Assembly (NCBI RefSeq): GCF_026626705.1
Contig: NZ_JAPNKC010000001.1
Span: forward strand, 5,208,001 to 5,272,000
Direction: 5' to 3'
Origin: Pyxidicoccus sp. MSG2
GTDB lineage: Bacteria > Myxococcota > Myxococcia > Myxococcales > Myxococcaceae
Length of the DNA: 64,000 bases
The stretch's first letter is position 1, and each line of letters starts with the position of its first letter. Below the pieces are notes generated by a model that saw only the letters and a list, made by a program, of their open reading frames with translations, was not told where the DNA came from and searched no databases. A program made the translations under genes and the position numbers. Below, one piece after another: positions 19,434 through 26,848 of this stretch.

Positions 19434-19940
19434 CTACCCGTCCTTGGACGGCGAAGCGGCCGGGGCGCCGCCTTCAGGCACCGCGAAGGTGCCGGTGGCC
19501 GGGTCCACGGACCAGGCGGAGAACTTGTGCTGCGTCACGTCCCGCAGCTTCCCGTCCTCGTAGCAGACCTTGTAGATGAGGAACTGTGGGTTGATGAAGT
19601 TGGGCGTCCCGTAGCGGTAGCACTCCGCCCCGGTGGCGTCCTGCTCCAACGTGATGGGCCGCCCGAGCAGGGCCACCACCTGGTCCGCCGTCATCCCACC
19701 GCGCACGGACTTGATGCCCTGCGGGGTGACGAGCCGGAAGGTGTGCTCCTCGTTCTTCGCCAGGGTCCAGAAGCCCACACCCAGCACCACCGGAAACAGG
19801 GCCGCCAGCAACGCCAGGGCCCAGCGGCCGCGCGGCACGGGCCGGCCGTCGTTCTGGAAGGCGGTGAACAGGCCTGTCGAATCCGCCGCCAGGGCCACGG
19901 CGCTCGAGGGGGGTTCTGTCGTGCTCACGTCGACTGACAT
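19434..19940 (-). CDS. Single-pass membrane protein with BamE/SmpA-like domain
   Basis: The ATG at 19940 follows TGAGGTCGGC and gives 168 residues; a start 39 bp further upstream is possible. One TM helix (about residues 38-60, WALALLAALFPVVLGVGFW) anchors an external domain. That domain has GGMTADQVVALLGRP, a helix-turn pattern seen in SmpA/BamE-like proteins where it precedes a small beta-sheet (here ECYRYG, FLIYKVCYEDGKLRD). Two Cys could form a disulphide. Function unknown. It converges with the Cys-repeat protein gene and diverges from ppk. Confidence 0.6.
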   Translation of the reverse strand: MSVDVSTTEPPSSAVALAADSTGLFTAFQNDGRPVPRGRWALALLAALFPVVLGVGFWTLAKNEEHTFRLVTPQGIKSVRGGMTADQVVALLGRPITLEQDATGAECYRYGTPNFINPQFLIYKVCYEDGKLRDVTQHKFSAWSVDPATGTFAVPEGGAPAASPSKDG

Positions 19941-20122
19941 GCCGACCTCACATACCGGATGCAAGAAAGTCCACGCCACCCCACCTTTGTCACTGCTCCC
20001 CCTCCACCCGAGGACTAGATGGCCTGGGAGCTTGCTCCCCCAGGTAACGGGGAAGTTACAAAGACTGGGACACCCAACTGCTACATCGGACCTACACGGC
20101 GTTCAAGAGGAGTCACGGAACC

Positions 20123-22282
20123 ATGGCGAAGCGCGGTGGCGGGCGGGGTGTCACCCAGAAGCCTTTGGAACGAGATGCCATTCCCGCGGGTACGGAACCG
20201 ACGGACACGGAGCTCTTCTTCAACCGGGAGCTGTCCTGGCTGGCGTTCAACGACCGCGTCCTCCAGCTCGCCGAGTCTCCAGACGTCCCGCTGCTGGAGC
20301 GCCTGAAGTTCATCTCCATCTACGCGCGCAACCTGGACGAGTTCTTCATGATTCGCGTGGCCCGCCTGCACGAGCAGGTGCGCAGCAACGTGGCCCGGCT
20401 GGTCCCGGACGGCGCGTCCCCGAGCGTCACGCTCGACAGGCTGCACCAGGGCATCTTCGAGCAGGGCCGCCGCCACGCGGACTGCTTCGAGAAGGCGCTG
20501 CGCCCCGCGCTGGCGGAGAAGGGCCTGCGCATCCTCTCCGCGAAGGACTTGGACCCCGAGCAGCGCAACCAGGTGGATCAGCGCTTCCGCGAGCAGATAT
20601 TTCCCGTGCTCACCCCGCTGGCCATCGGCCTGGGGCGGCACTTCCCATACATCTCCAACCTGTCGCTCAGCCTCGCGGTGCTGCTGAGAGACCCGGAGGC
20701 GGACGAGGAGAGCGTGGCGCGGGTGAAGGTGCCCAAGGAGCTGATTCCCCGCTTCCTGCCGCTGAAGGGCAACGTCTTCGTCCCGCTGGAGGAGGTCATC
20801 GCGCAGCACCTGGCGGACCTGTTCCCCGGCATGCAGGTGCTGCACTGGGGCGTCTTCCGCGTCACCCGCGACGCGGACTTCACCGTGTCCGAGGACGCCG
20901 AGGATTTGCTCAAGGCGGTGGAGACGGAGCTGCGCCAGCGCCGCTTCGGCGACGTCATCCGCCTGGAGGTGGGGGCGGGCATGAGCCCCAAGCTGCTGGA
21001 GCCGCTGGTGGAGGCGCTGGGGCTGGAGCAGCGGCAGGTGTACGAGGAGCACGGCCTCGTGGGCCTGTCGGACCTGGCGGCCATCGCCTTCGGGCCCGGC
21101 TTCCCCGAGCTGAAGGACGCACCGTGGACGCCCGTCACCCAGCCGCGCCTGCGCCCGGACGCGGACGTGCAGGACGGCGGCACCGTGATGTCCGCCATGC
21201 GGCGCGGAGATTTGCTCGTCCACCACCCCTACGAGTCCTTCGGCTCCTCCGTGGAGCGCTTCGTCACCGAGGCGGTGGCGGACCCGGACGTGCTGGCCAT
21301 CAAGCAGACGGTGTACCGGACGTCGGACAGCTCACCGCTGGTGCCCGCGCTGATTACGGCGACGGAGAACGGCAAGCAGGCCGTGTGCATGGTGGAGCTG
21401 AAGGCGCGCTTCGACGAGCGCACCAACATCAAGTGGGCCAACGCGCTGGAAGAGGCGGGCGTCCACGTGGTGTATGGGATTCCATCGCTGAAGACGCACG
21501 CGAAGGCCATCCTCATCGTCCGGCGTGAGGGTGAGCGGGTGCGGCACTACGTGCACATCGGCACGGGCAACTACAACCCGAAGACGGCGCGCCTCTACAC
21601 GGACCTGGGCCTGTTCACCAAGGACCCGGACATCGGCGCGGACGTGGCGGACCTGTTCAACTACCTCACCGGCTTCGGCCGGCCGAAGTCCTTCCGCAAG
21701 CTGCTGGTGGCGCCGCTCACCATGCGCGAGGGGCTGATGGAGGAAATCAAGCGCACCATCATGGCGCACACGCTGGAGCGCCCCTCGCGCATCCAGATGA
21801 AGATGAACGCGCTGGTGGACCCCACCATCATCCGCGCGCTCTACGACGCGTCCCGCGCCGGGGTGAAGGTGGAGCTCAACGTGCGCGGCATCTGCTGCCT
21901 GCGCCCGGGGGTGCCCGGCGTATCGGAGAACATCCGCGTGGTGTCCGTGCTCGGCCGCTTCCTGGAGCACTCGCGCGTGTACAACTTCGAGCGAGGCAGC
22001 GAGCTGCGCTGCTACATCGGCTCCGCGGACCTGATGCCGCGCAACCTGGACCACCGGGTGGAAGTGCTGGCGCCGGTGGAGGACCCCGCCCTGGCCGCCC
22101 AGGTGCGCGACATGCTGGACCGCTGCATCGCCGACAACACCTCCGCATGGGAGCTGACGGCGGACGGGGCGTGGAAGCGCCGCACCCCGCCCTCCCCCGC
22201 CGAGAAGCGCTCCGTCCAGGCGGAATTGATGGAGCGCTCCATCCGCATGGCGCAGTTCCAGGGCGGCCGGCCGCTGCCCTGA
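20123..22282 (+). CDS. ppk1: Polyphosphate kinase 1
   Basis: A 719-residue protein of normal PPK1 length, which makes long-chain polyphosphate from ATP, reversibly. The N domain opens with FNRELSWLAFNDRVLQLA and ARNLDEFFMIRV. The catalytic half has VHIGTGNYNPKTARLYTDLG with H478, the expected autophosphorylated His, and LEHSRVYNF with H616, the second conserved His. IRGICCLRPG- and GSADLMPRNLDHR-type motifs complete the active site. It appears monocistronic. The upstream 180 bp holds a weak GG-N10-GC element at 20067-20082 but no recognisable Pho box. No exopolyphosphatase gene is adjacent. Confidence 0.96.
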   Translation: MAKRGGGRGVTQKPLERDAIPAGTEPTDTELFFNRELSWLAFNDRVLQLAESPDVPLLERLKFISIYARNLDEFFMIRVARLHEQVRSNVARLVPDGASPSVTLDRLHQGIFEQGRRHADCFEKALRPALAEKGLRILSAKDLDPEQRNQVDQRFREQIFPVLTPLAIGLGRHFPYISNLSLSLAVLLRDPEADEESVARVKVPKELIPRFLPLKGNVFVPLEEVIAQHLADLFPGMQVLHWGVFRVTRDADFTVSEDAEDLLKAVETELRQRRFGDVIRLEVGAGMSPKLLEPLVEALGLEQRQVYEEHGLVGLSDLAAIAFGPGFPELKDAPWTPVTQPRLRPDADVQDGGTVMSAMRRGDLLVHHPYESFGSSVERFVTEAVADPDVLAIKQTVYRTSDSSPLVPALITATENGKQAVCMVELKARFDERTNIKWANALEEAGVHVVYGIPSLKTHAKAILIVRREGERVRHYVHIGTGNYNPKTARLYTDLGLFTKDPDIGADVADLFNYLTGFGRPKSFRKLLVAPLTMREGLMEEIKRTIMAHTLERPSRIQMKMNALVDPTIIRALYDASRAGVKVELNVRGICCLRPGVPGVSENIRVVSVLGRFLEHSRVYNFERGSELRCYIGSADLMPRNLDHRVEVLAPVEDPALAAQVRDMLDRCIADNTSAWELTADGAWKRRTPPSPAEKRSVQAELMERSIRMAQFQGGRPLP

Positions 22283-22374
22283 GCCCGGGAATGCGCCAGG
22301 GCGCATGGCGTAGCGCGACGGCGACCGGCCACGACCTGACCGTTGGACCCGGTGAAAACCCCGGTGCCGTGCCG

Positions 22375-23286
22375 TCACACCCGCCGGCGCAGGGGTTCGC
22401 GCGCGGCGAGCCAGGTCGCGGGGATGGAGGCGTGTCCCGCGCTGAGGGCGACGATGCCGCCCACGATGGCGCAGGTGGTGTCCCGGTCTCCGAAGCCGGC
22501 CACCGTGCACCAGAGCGCCTCCTCGTACGAGTCCAGGTGCCTCGCGGCACACCACACGGCGAAGGGCACCGTGTCCTCCGAGATGACCTTCTGCCCGCTG
22601 CCCAGCGTGCGAGCCGCCGAGGACGGGCTCGCATCCAGCGGCCAGGCCCGGGCCGCCTCCACGCCCTGCCGCGTCGCCCCGGCGGGCGTGGCGTCCAGCA
22701 CCACGTCGAAGAGCTGCTTCGCAGGGACACGCGTCCGCGACCACTCGCAGGCCCACGCGGCGGCGACGGCAATGGCGATGGCCCCCGCCTGTCCCTCCGG
22801 GTGCATGTGCGTCACCTCCGCCGACGCGCGCGCCTCCGCCACCACCCGCGCCAGGTCTCCCGCGAAGTATGCGCCCAGTGGCGCCACGCGCATGGCGCCA
22901 CCGTTGCCCATGGAGCCCTGGCCCTCGAACACCTCCGAGGACACCTCGTGCCAGGGCAGGCCGATGCCCAGCTTCTGCAGGATGTCGTGCGCCGTGCCGC
23001 CGTAACCCCGGTTCTTGTCCAGTCGGTAGCGCCTCGCGAAGAGGCGCGCCAGCGCGTCCTGGTCGACGCGGCCGTGGTCCTCCAGCACCTGGACCACCGA
23101 CAGCGCCATCTCCGTGTCGTCCGTGTACCCCCACGGGGCGCGAGGCAGGACGCGCTGCTCCACCAGGGGCTGCACCACCTCGAGCGGGCCGAAGAAGCGC
23201 TCGCCGAAGGCATCGCCCACCGACTGCCCATCCAGCGAGACGAGGGCACGCGCCATCCGCGCCGCGCGCTCCTGGGTGTCACTCAT
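22375..23286 (-). CDS. ADP-ribosylglycohydrolase family protein
   Basis: The ATG at 23286 after AGGAG gives 303 residues, normal for the DraG/ARH fold, which removes ADP-ribose from modified macromolecules. Metal-binding motifs are present: WGYTDDTEMALSV near residue 53, GSMGNGGAMRVAPLG near 125, and GFGDRDTTCAIVGGIVAL near 270. The last motif has D-x-D-T-T, the signature of active members. No ADP-ribosyltransferase gene is near, so it may reverse a modification made elsewhere or process free ADP-ribosyl compounds. It converges with ppk1 across 92 bp. Confidence 0.88.
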   Translation of the reverse strand: MSDTQERAARMARALVSLDGQSVGDAFGERFFGPLEVVQPLVEQRVLPRAPWGYTDDTEMALSVVQVLEDHGRVDQDALARLFARRYRLDKNRGYGGTAHDILQKLGIGLPWHEVSSEVFEGQGSMGNGGAMRVAPLGAYFAGDLARVVAEARASAEVTHMHPEGQAGAIAIAVAAAWACEWSRTRVPAKQLFDVVLDATPAGATRQGVEAARAWPLDASPSSAARTLGSGQKVISEDTVPFAVWCAARHLDSYEEALWCTVAGFGDRDTTCAIVGGIVALSAGHASIPATWLAAREPLRRRV

Positions 23287-23327
23287 GGGAGGCGCTCCTG
23301 CCATCGCGGTGGGGGGTCATGCGGGGC

Positions 23328-23621
23328 TCAATCTTCGACCGCGAGACGGTGGGCATCCACATCCAGCTCGACGAGCTGCCTGCGCGCATGTTCGGCGTTT
23401 TGGGGGGTGAACCGCGCCTGCGCCGAGCCGTTCAGGCTCACCGGGCCGAGGAAGGCCGTACCGTCCACGATGTTATCGCTCGGGGGCGCCGGCGGCGGAT
23501 GGAGGACCGCCTGCGAGCTCTCACCAGGCTCTGGCACTTCGGCGACTTCTGTTTGACCACACGCGCCCAGCACCATCGCGGAGAGCGCCCAGCAAAACGT
23601 ACGCACCAGGTAGCCACGCAC
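23328..23621 (-). CDS. Small lipoprotein
   Basis: A GTG at 23621 after GGAAG opens 97 residues with a clear lipoprotein signal peptide (VLGAC, Cys21). The mature part is only about 76 residues, Pro-rich at first (PPPAPPSDN), then a short segment with SLNGSAQARFTPQN. No known domain. Confidence 0.65.
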   Translation of the reverse strand: MRGYLVRTFCWALSAMVLGACGQTEVAEVPEPGESSQAVLHPPPAPPSDNIVDGTAFLGPVSLNGSAQARFTPQNAEHARRQLVELDVDAHRLAVED

Positions 23622-23679
23622 AGACTCACTTCCAGGGGGGACACAGGGGTTGTCCCGAAAACGTGGCGCGCCTTTGCCA

Positions 23680-23703
23680 CACTTGAAGACCGGAATTCAA
23701 GTG
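23680..23703. promoter_or_regulatory. 8-bp-arm dyad between phosphatase and lipoprotein genes
   Basis: CACTTGAA and TTCAAGTG flank 8 bases in an unusually A/T-rich pocket. It is 59 bp upstream of the lipoprotein start and 42 bp after the phosphatase stop on the same strand, so it could be an operator or a terminator stem. Confidence 0.4.
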
Positions 23704-23744
23704 AGGGCGCTGTTTTTTCATAGACCTGGAAATCAATCAAAGAC

Positions 23745-24890
23745 TCAGGGGTCGCGGCCACCCCGCAGCCCGCGGGCGGAGTCCTCGAGGCGGTGGGCCT
23801 CCACCTCCTGGACCTCGCGCCAGTCAATCCAGCCGGAGCGCGCCGCATGCCGCGCCGCGGCAGTGGTGTCATCCACCACGAGCAATTGGCTGCCGGCCTC
23901 GCGGATGTCCGCGCCAATCTTCTCCAGCTGCTCCGCCCGGCGCGGGTGGCCGGGCACGCTGCGGATGTAGACGCAGAGGATGCGGCCCGGGTACTCGCGG
24001 CAGATGGTGCGGTAGTGCTCCGCGTCCTCCTGGCCGCTGTCGCCGATGAGGATGAAGGGCAGGCGCTCCATCGTGTCCATGAGACCGCGAATCTTCTCCA
24101 GCTTGTGCCCGTGCCCGCCCCCGGGCGCGAAGCCGTGGCGGGACAGGCCCCAGTCACGCAGCAGCAGCGGCCCCGGGGGGATGTGGTGCAGGCCGAGGAA
24201 CTCGTCCAGGTGCTCGTACAGGTTCCAGGGGCTGCTGGAGACGTAGAAGATGGGGTTGTCCGCCGCCTCGCCCCGGCCCCCCTGGAGCGCCGCGTAGAAG
24301 GCATCCACGCCGGGGAAGGGCAACCGCACGCGGTGCTCGGTGAGGAAGAGCGCCCACGCGCGCTTGAGCGGATTGGTGACACCCGTGACGATGACGGTGT
24401 CGTCGATGTCGCTGATGACCCCGTACTCGGCGCTCCGGCCCGCCACCCGCACCGGCGCGGCCACGCGGGGCACGCCGTGCGCCTCCGGGGAGAGCAATTC
24501 CAATTCCACCATGTGCCAGCCCGAGCGCACGCCTTCCGGCGGCGGCACCCACAGCTCGAGGAAGCCCTCCTCGTCGGTGGTGCCCTCCCAGCGCTTGTCG
24601 CCCCAGCGCACCGCCACGTGTGCGCCGGCGATTTCGCGCGTCATGTAGCGCTTGTAGGAAGCAATCGCGCTGCCCACCAGCGTGTGCCGCTGCTGGGGCG
24701 GGCGGACGTGCCGGTCCTCCAGGACGCGCGCCTTGATGACGGCGCGCTCGGCGGTGCCATAGCCCCGGTAGGGAAGGATTCGCAGCGGCGGGGCGATGCC
24801 CAGCTTCTGGCGCAGGCTTCGGCTCAGTGCGTCGTAGTGCGCGTCCACTCGGACGGCGAAGCGGTAGAAGGCAGGGAAGAGGTCGGCCAT
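23745..24890 (-). CDS. App1-type phosphatase domain protein (DUF2183)
   Basis: The ATG at 24890 (MADLFPAFYRFAV) gives 381 residues; an upstream extension of the frame lacks a ribosome site. An N-terminal region of about 150 residues with a beta-sandwich look (HVAVRWGDKRWEGTTDEEGF) precedes a HAD-like domain. The catalytic motif is VISDIDDTVIVTGV, where the DxDDT aspartates are the nucleophile and acid, followed by YVSSSPWNLYEHL and LIGDSGQEDAEHY. In yeast App1 this domain is a phosphatidate phosphatase. Bacterial members are uncharacterised. No signal peptide or TM segment is visible. Confidence 0.87.
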   Translation of the reverse strand: MADLFPAFYRFAVRVDAHYDALSRSLRQKLGIAPPLRILPYRGYGTAERAVIKARVLEDRHVRPPQQRHTLVGSAIASYKRYMTREIAGAHVAVRWGDKRWEGTTDEEGFLELWVPPPEGVRSGWHMVELELLSPEAHGVPRVAAPVRVAGRSAEYGVISDIDDTVIVTGVTNPLKRAWALFLTEHRVRLPFPGVDAFYAALQGGRGEAADNPIFYVSSSPWNLYEHLDEFLGLHHIPPGPLLLRDWGLSRHGFAPGGGHGHKLEKIRGLMDTMERLPFILIGDSGQEDAEHYRTICREYPGRILCVYIRSVPGHPRRAEQLEKIGADIREAGSQLLVVDDTTAAARHAARSGWIDWREVQEVEAHRLEDSARGLRGGRDP

Positions 24891-25045
24891 GGCGCAGGGC
24901 GTAAAGAGAGTCGGAACAGGACTGTAGAAGACTCCGGGGCCCGCGCGGGGCAATCCCGCGAGGAGCGCCACCCGGCCGACACAGCCTGCAATGGCCGCGA
25001 CGTCCGTATCGACACTGTAGTTCCCCCTCCACCAGGAGCATCCTC

Positions 25046-25480
25046 TTGCTGCGTCATCCCACCCGCTGGTTCCTCGCCGCCGCCGTGCTGTTCGTCGGCA
25101 CCGTCGCCGTCTCGCAGACGTCGCCGAGCATCACCTTCCAGTCGCCGTCGCAGAACTGGAACGTCTTCGCGTCGTCCAACCCGCTGCCCTTCGGGAAGAC
25201 GGCGACCATCAACTACAGCGCGGACCGGCTGACGCAGTGCCGGGGCAACATCAACGCCACCACGCCGGGGTGGACCATCACCGGGCACTACAAGTTCAAC
25301 AACGGCCCGGTGCAGGACTTCTGGGTGGCCGGCTTCTCGTCCGTCCCCAACCCGCCCGCGCCCTCGATTCCGCTCAACACGAAGGGCGACCTGTCCATCT
25401 GGTTCGAGAACACCAGTCGCTGGGGCTGCCAGGCGTGGGACTCGAACTACGGCAACAACTTCCACTTCAACGTGCAGTGA
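25046..25480 (+). CDS. Small exported protein, possibly DUF6209-like
   Basis: A TTG start at 25046 is supported by AGGAG at 25034-25038 with 7-nt spacing and by the signal peptide it opens (ending near VAVSQ). The product is 144 residues with a mature beta-rich domain: ITFQSPSQNWNVFASS, ATINYSADRLTQCRG, TITGHYKFNNG, LSIWFENTSRWGCQAWDS. Two Cys probably pair. The pattern recalls small secreted DUF6209 proteins of myxobacteria, assigned from memory with low confidence. Function unknown. Confidence 0.65.
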   Translation: MLRHPTRWFLAAAVLFVGTVAVSQTSPSITFQSPSQNWNVFASSNPLPFGKTATINYSADRLTQCRGNINATTPGWTITGHYKFNNGPVQDFWVAGFSSVPNPPAPSIPLNTKGDLSIWFENTSRWGCQAWDSNYGNNFHFNVQ

Positions 25481-25528
25481 CGTGAAGGCCGAGGGAGCAC
25501 GGACGGTGTGGTCCGCGCTCCCGCGGCG

Positions 25529-26719
25529 TCACATGCCGGCGACGCCCGCGATGCCGGACCTGAAGCGGTAGATGTAATAGGGCGCGTTGGCGGCGATGTG
25601 CTCCTTCGTCTGGAGCATGTGGTGCGGAATGGCGCTGTCCGCCACGTAGAGCCAGCCGTCCGGCCCGTGGCTGAGCGCGTCCGCCCAGCGGATGCGCGGC
25701 GACTTCACCAGCGTCTCCAGCCGGCCCTGCGGGCTCATGCGCAGCACCGCGCCATGCTCCACGTCGGTGATGAGCACGTTGCCCTCCACGTCCGCGCTCA
25801 GCCCGTCGTTCAAGGGCTTGCGGCCCACGGCCTGCAGCCGCTTCTCCAGATCCTCCTCGGAGAGCGACGCGTCCCGCAGGTCCGCCGCGCGCACGCGGTA
25901 CATGGTGTCGTGGTTCATCGCCGCGAACCACACCCACTCGCCCGACGGGTCCATGGCGATGCCATCCACGCCCGCCTTCAGCGCGGCGAGCCCGCCGAAG
26001 AAGACCATCTCCTTGATGGGGTTGCGGATGATGAAGTCCTGGGGGAACACGGACGCGTGCCCGTCCAGCACGCGGCGCGCCTGCTTCGTCGCCACGTCGT
26101 AGACGACGAGCCCCGGCTTGCGCCGCCAGAAGGCCACGTCCGCGACGAACACCGTCTCCCCCTTCGCGTCCACGCGCAGGTCCTGGAGCAACGAGCCCGG
26201 CGGCGCCACGTTGGGCGGGAAGACGAACTCGTGCGCGAGGTGGCCCGTGGCCAGCTCGAAGGCCAGCAGCCTGGGCGTGCCCATGGCGTGGTTGCCGTGG
26301 TCGATGACCCACAGCCAGTCACGCCGGTCGATGGTGACGCCCAGCGGCGTCTCGAACAGCTTCGCCTGCACCTCCGCGTTGGGGTACGGCACCGCCTTGC
26401 CATCCACCCACTCGCGAAGCTTCGCGCCCTCCGGGCGGCTCTCCGGGTGGATGGTGAAGAACAGCCGCCCCGTGGAGGACACCGCCACGTTGCCGATGGG
26501 CTCGGGGCTCTGCGCCACCACCTCCAGCGCGCTGTCCGGGAGCAGCGGCATGCCCGTCACGTCCGGATACGGCTCACCACCGCCGTAGCGCAGGCGCACG
26601 CCCCCGGCCGCGAGCGCCAGCAGCGCGGCCACGCCTCCCACCACCTTGAGCCACGTCGCACCCCGACGGGGCGCGGCGGAGGGAAACGGACCACCAGGAA
26701 GGGGAGTCGGAGCGGCCAC
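25529..26719 (-). CDS. Membrane-anchored beta-propeller, major royal jelly/yellow-like
   Basis: A GTG at 26719 gives 396 residues. One TM segment (about 23-41) anchors a propeller of about 340 residues. Blade motifs include RLFFTIHPESRPEGAKL, WLWVIDHGNHAMGTPR, VFVADVAFWRRKPGLVVYD, WVWFAAMNHDTMYRV and WLYVADSAIPHHMLQ. This is the pattern of bacterial MRJP/yellow proteins, relatives of SMP-30 gluconolactonases. It lies just after the glucose dehydrogenase-GH15 operon on the same strand, with its own upstream operator-like repeats. A role in handling a sugar lactone is attractive but unproven, and the yellow family includes non-enzymatic binders. Confidence 0.75.
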   Translation of the reverse strand: MAAPTPLPGGPFPSAAPRRGATWLKVVGGVAALLALAAGGVRLRYGGGEPYPDVTGMPLLPDSALEVVAQSPEPIGNVAVSSTGRLFFTIHPESRPEGAKLREWVDGKAVPYPNAEVQAKLFETPLGVTIDRRDWLWVIDHGNHAMGTPRLLAFELATGHLAHEFVFPPNVAPPGSLLQDLRVDAKGETVFVADVAFWRRKPGLVVYDVATKQARRVLDGHASVFPQDFIIRNPIKEMVFFGGLAALKAGVDGIAMDPSGEWVWFAAMNHDTMYRVRAADLRDASLSEEDLEKRLQAVGRKPLNDGLSADVEGNVLITDVEHGAVLRMSPQGRLETLVKSPRIRWADALSHGPDGWLYVADSAIPHHMLQTKEHIAANAPYYIYRFRSGIAGVAGM

Positions 26720-26736
26720 GGAAGCCTCGCGGAAAA

Positions 26737-26770
26737 TGACCTGGAGTCACGTATAAGTGACTGGGAGTCA
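26737..26770 (-). promoter_or_regulatory. Tandem TGAC-N5-GTCA operators upstream of the propeller gene
   Basis: Two 13-bp palindromes, TGACCTGGAGTCA (26737-26749) and TGACTGGGAGTCA (26758-26770), have centres exactly 21 bp apart, two helical turns. They sit 18-51 bp upstream of the GTG at 26719. The intervening CGTATAAG is A/T-rich and could be part of the promoter. The layout fits a dimeric repressor or activator binding co-operatively on one DNA face. Confidence 0.6.
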
Positions 26771-26848
26771 TTCTGTCGAGCCGGCGAGACGCCGGGGTGC
26801 CGTGGGTACGGAGGCCGGGGCCGCGTGGTTCTGGGCGCCCCGCTTTTT

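Noticed and set aside
20067..20082. Sigma-54-like element before ppk1
   Set aside because: The GG and GC pairs are spaced correctly, but the CAC part does not match the consensus, so it was not called as a promoter.
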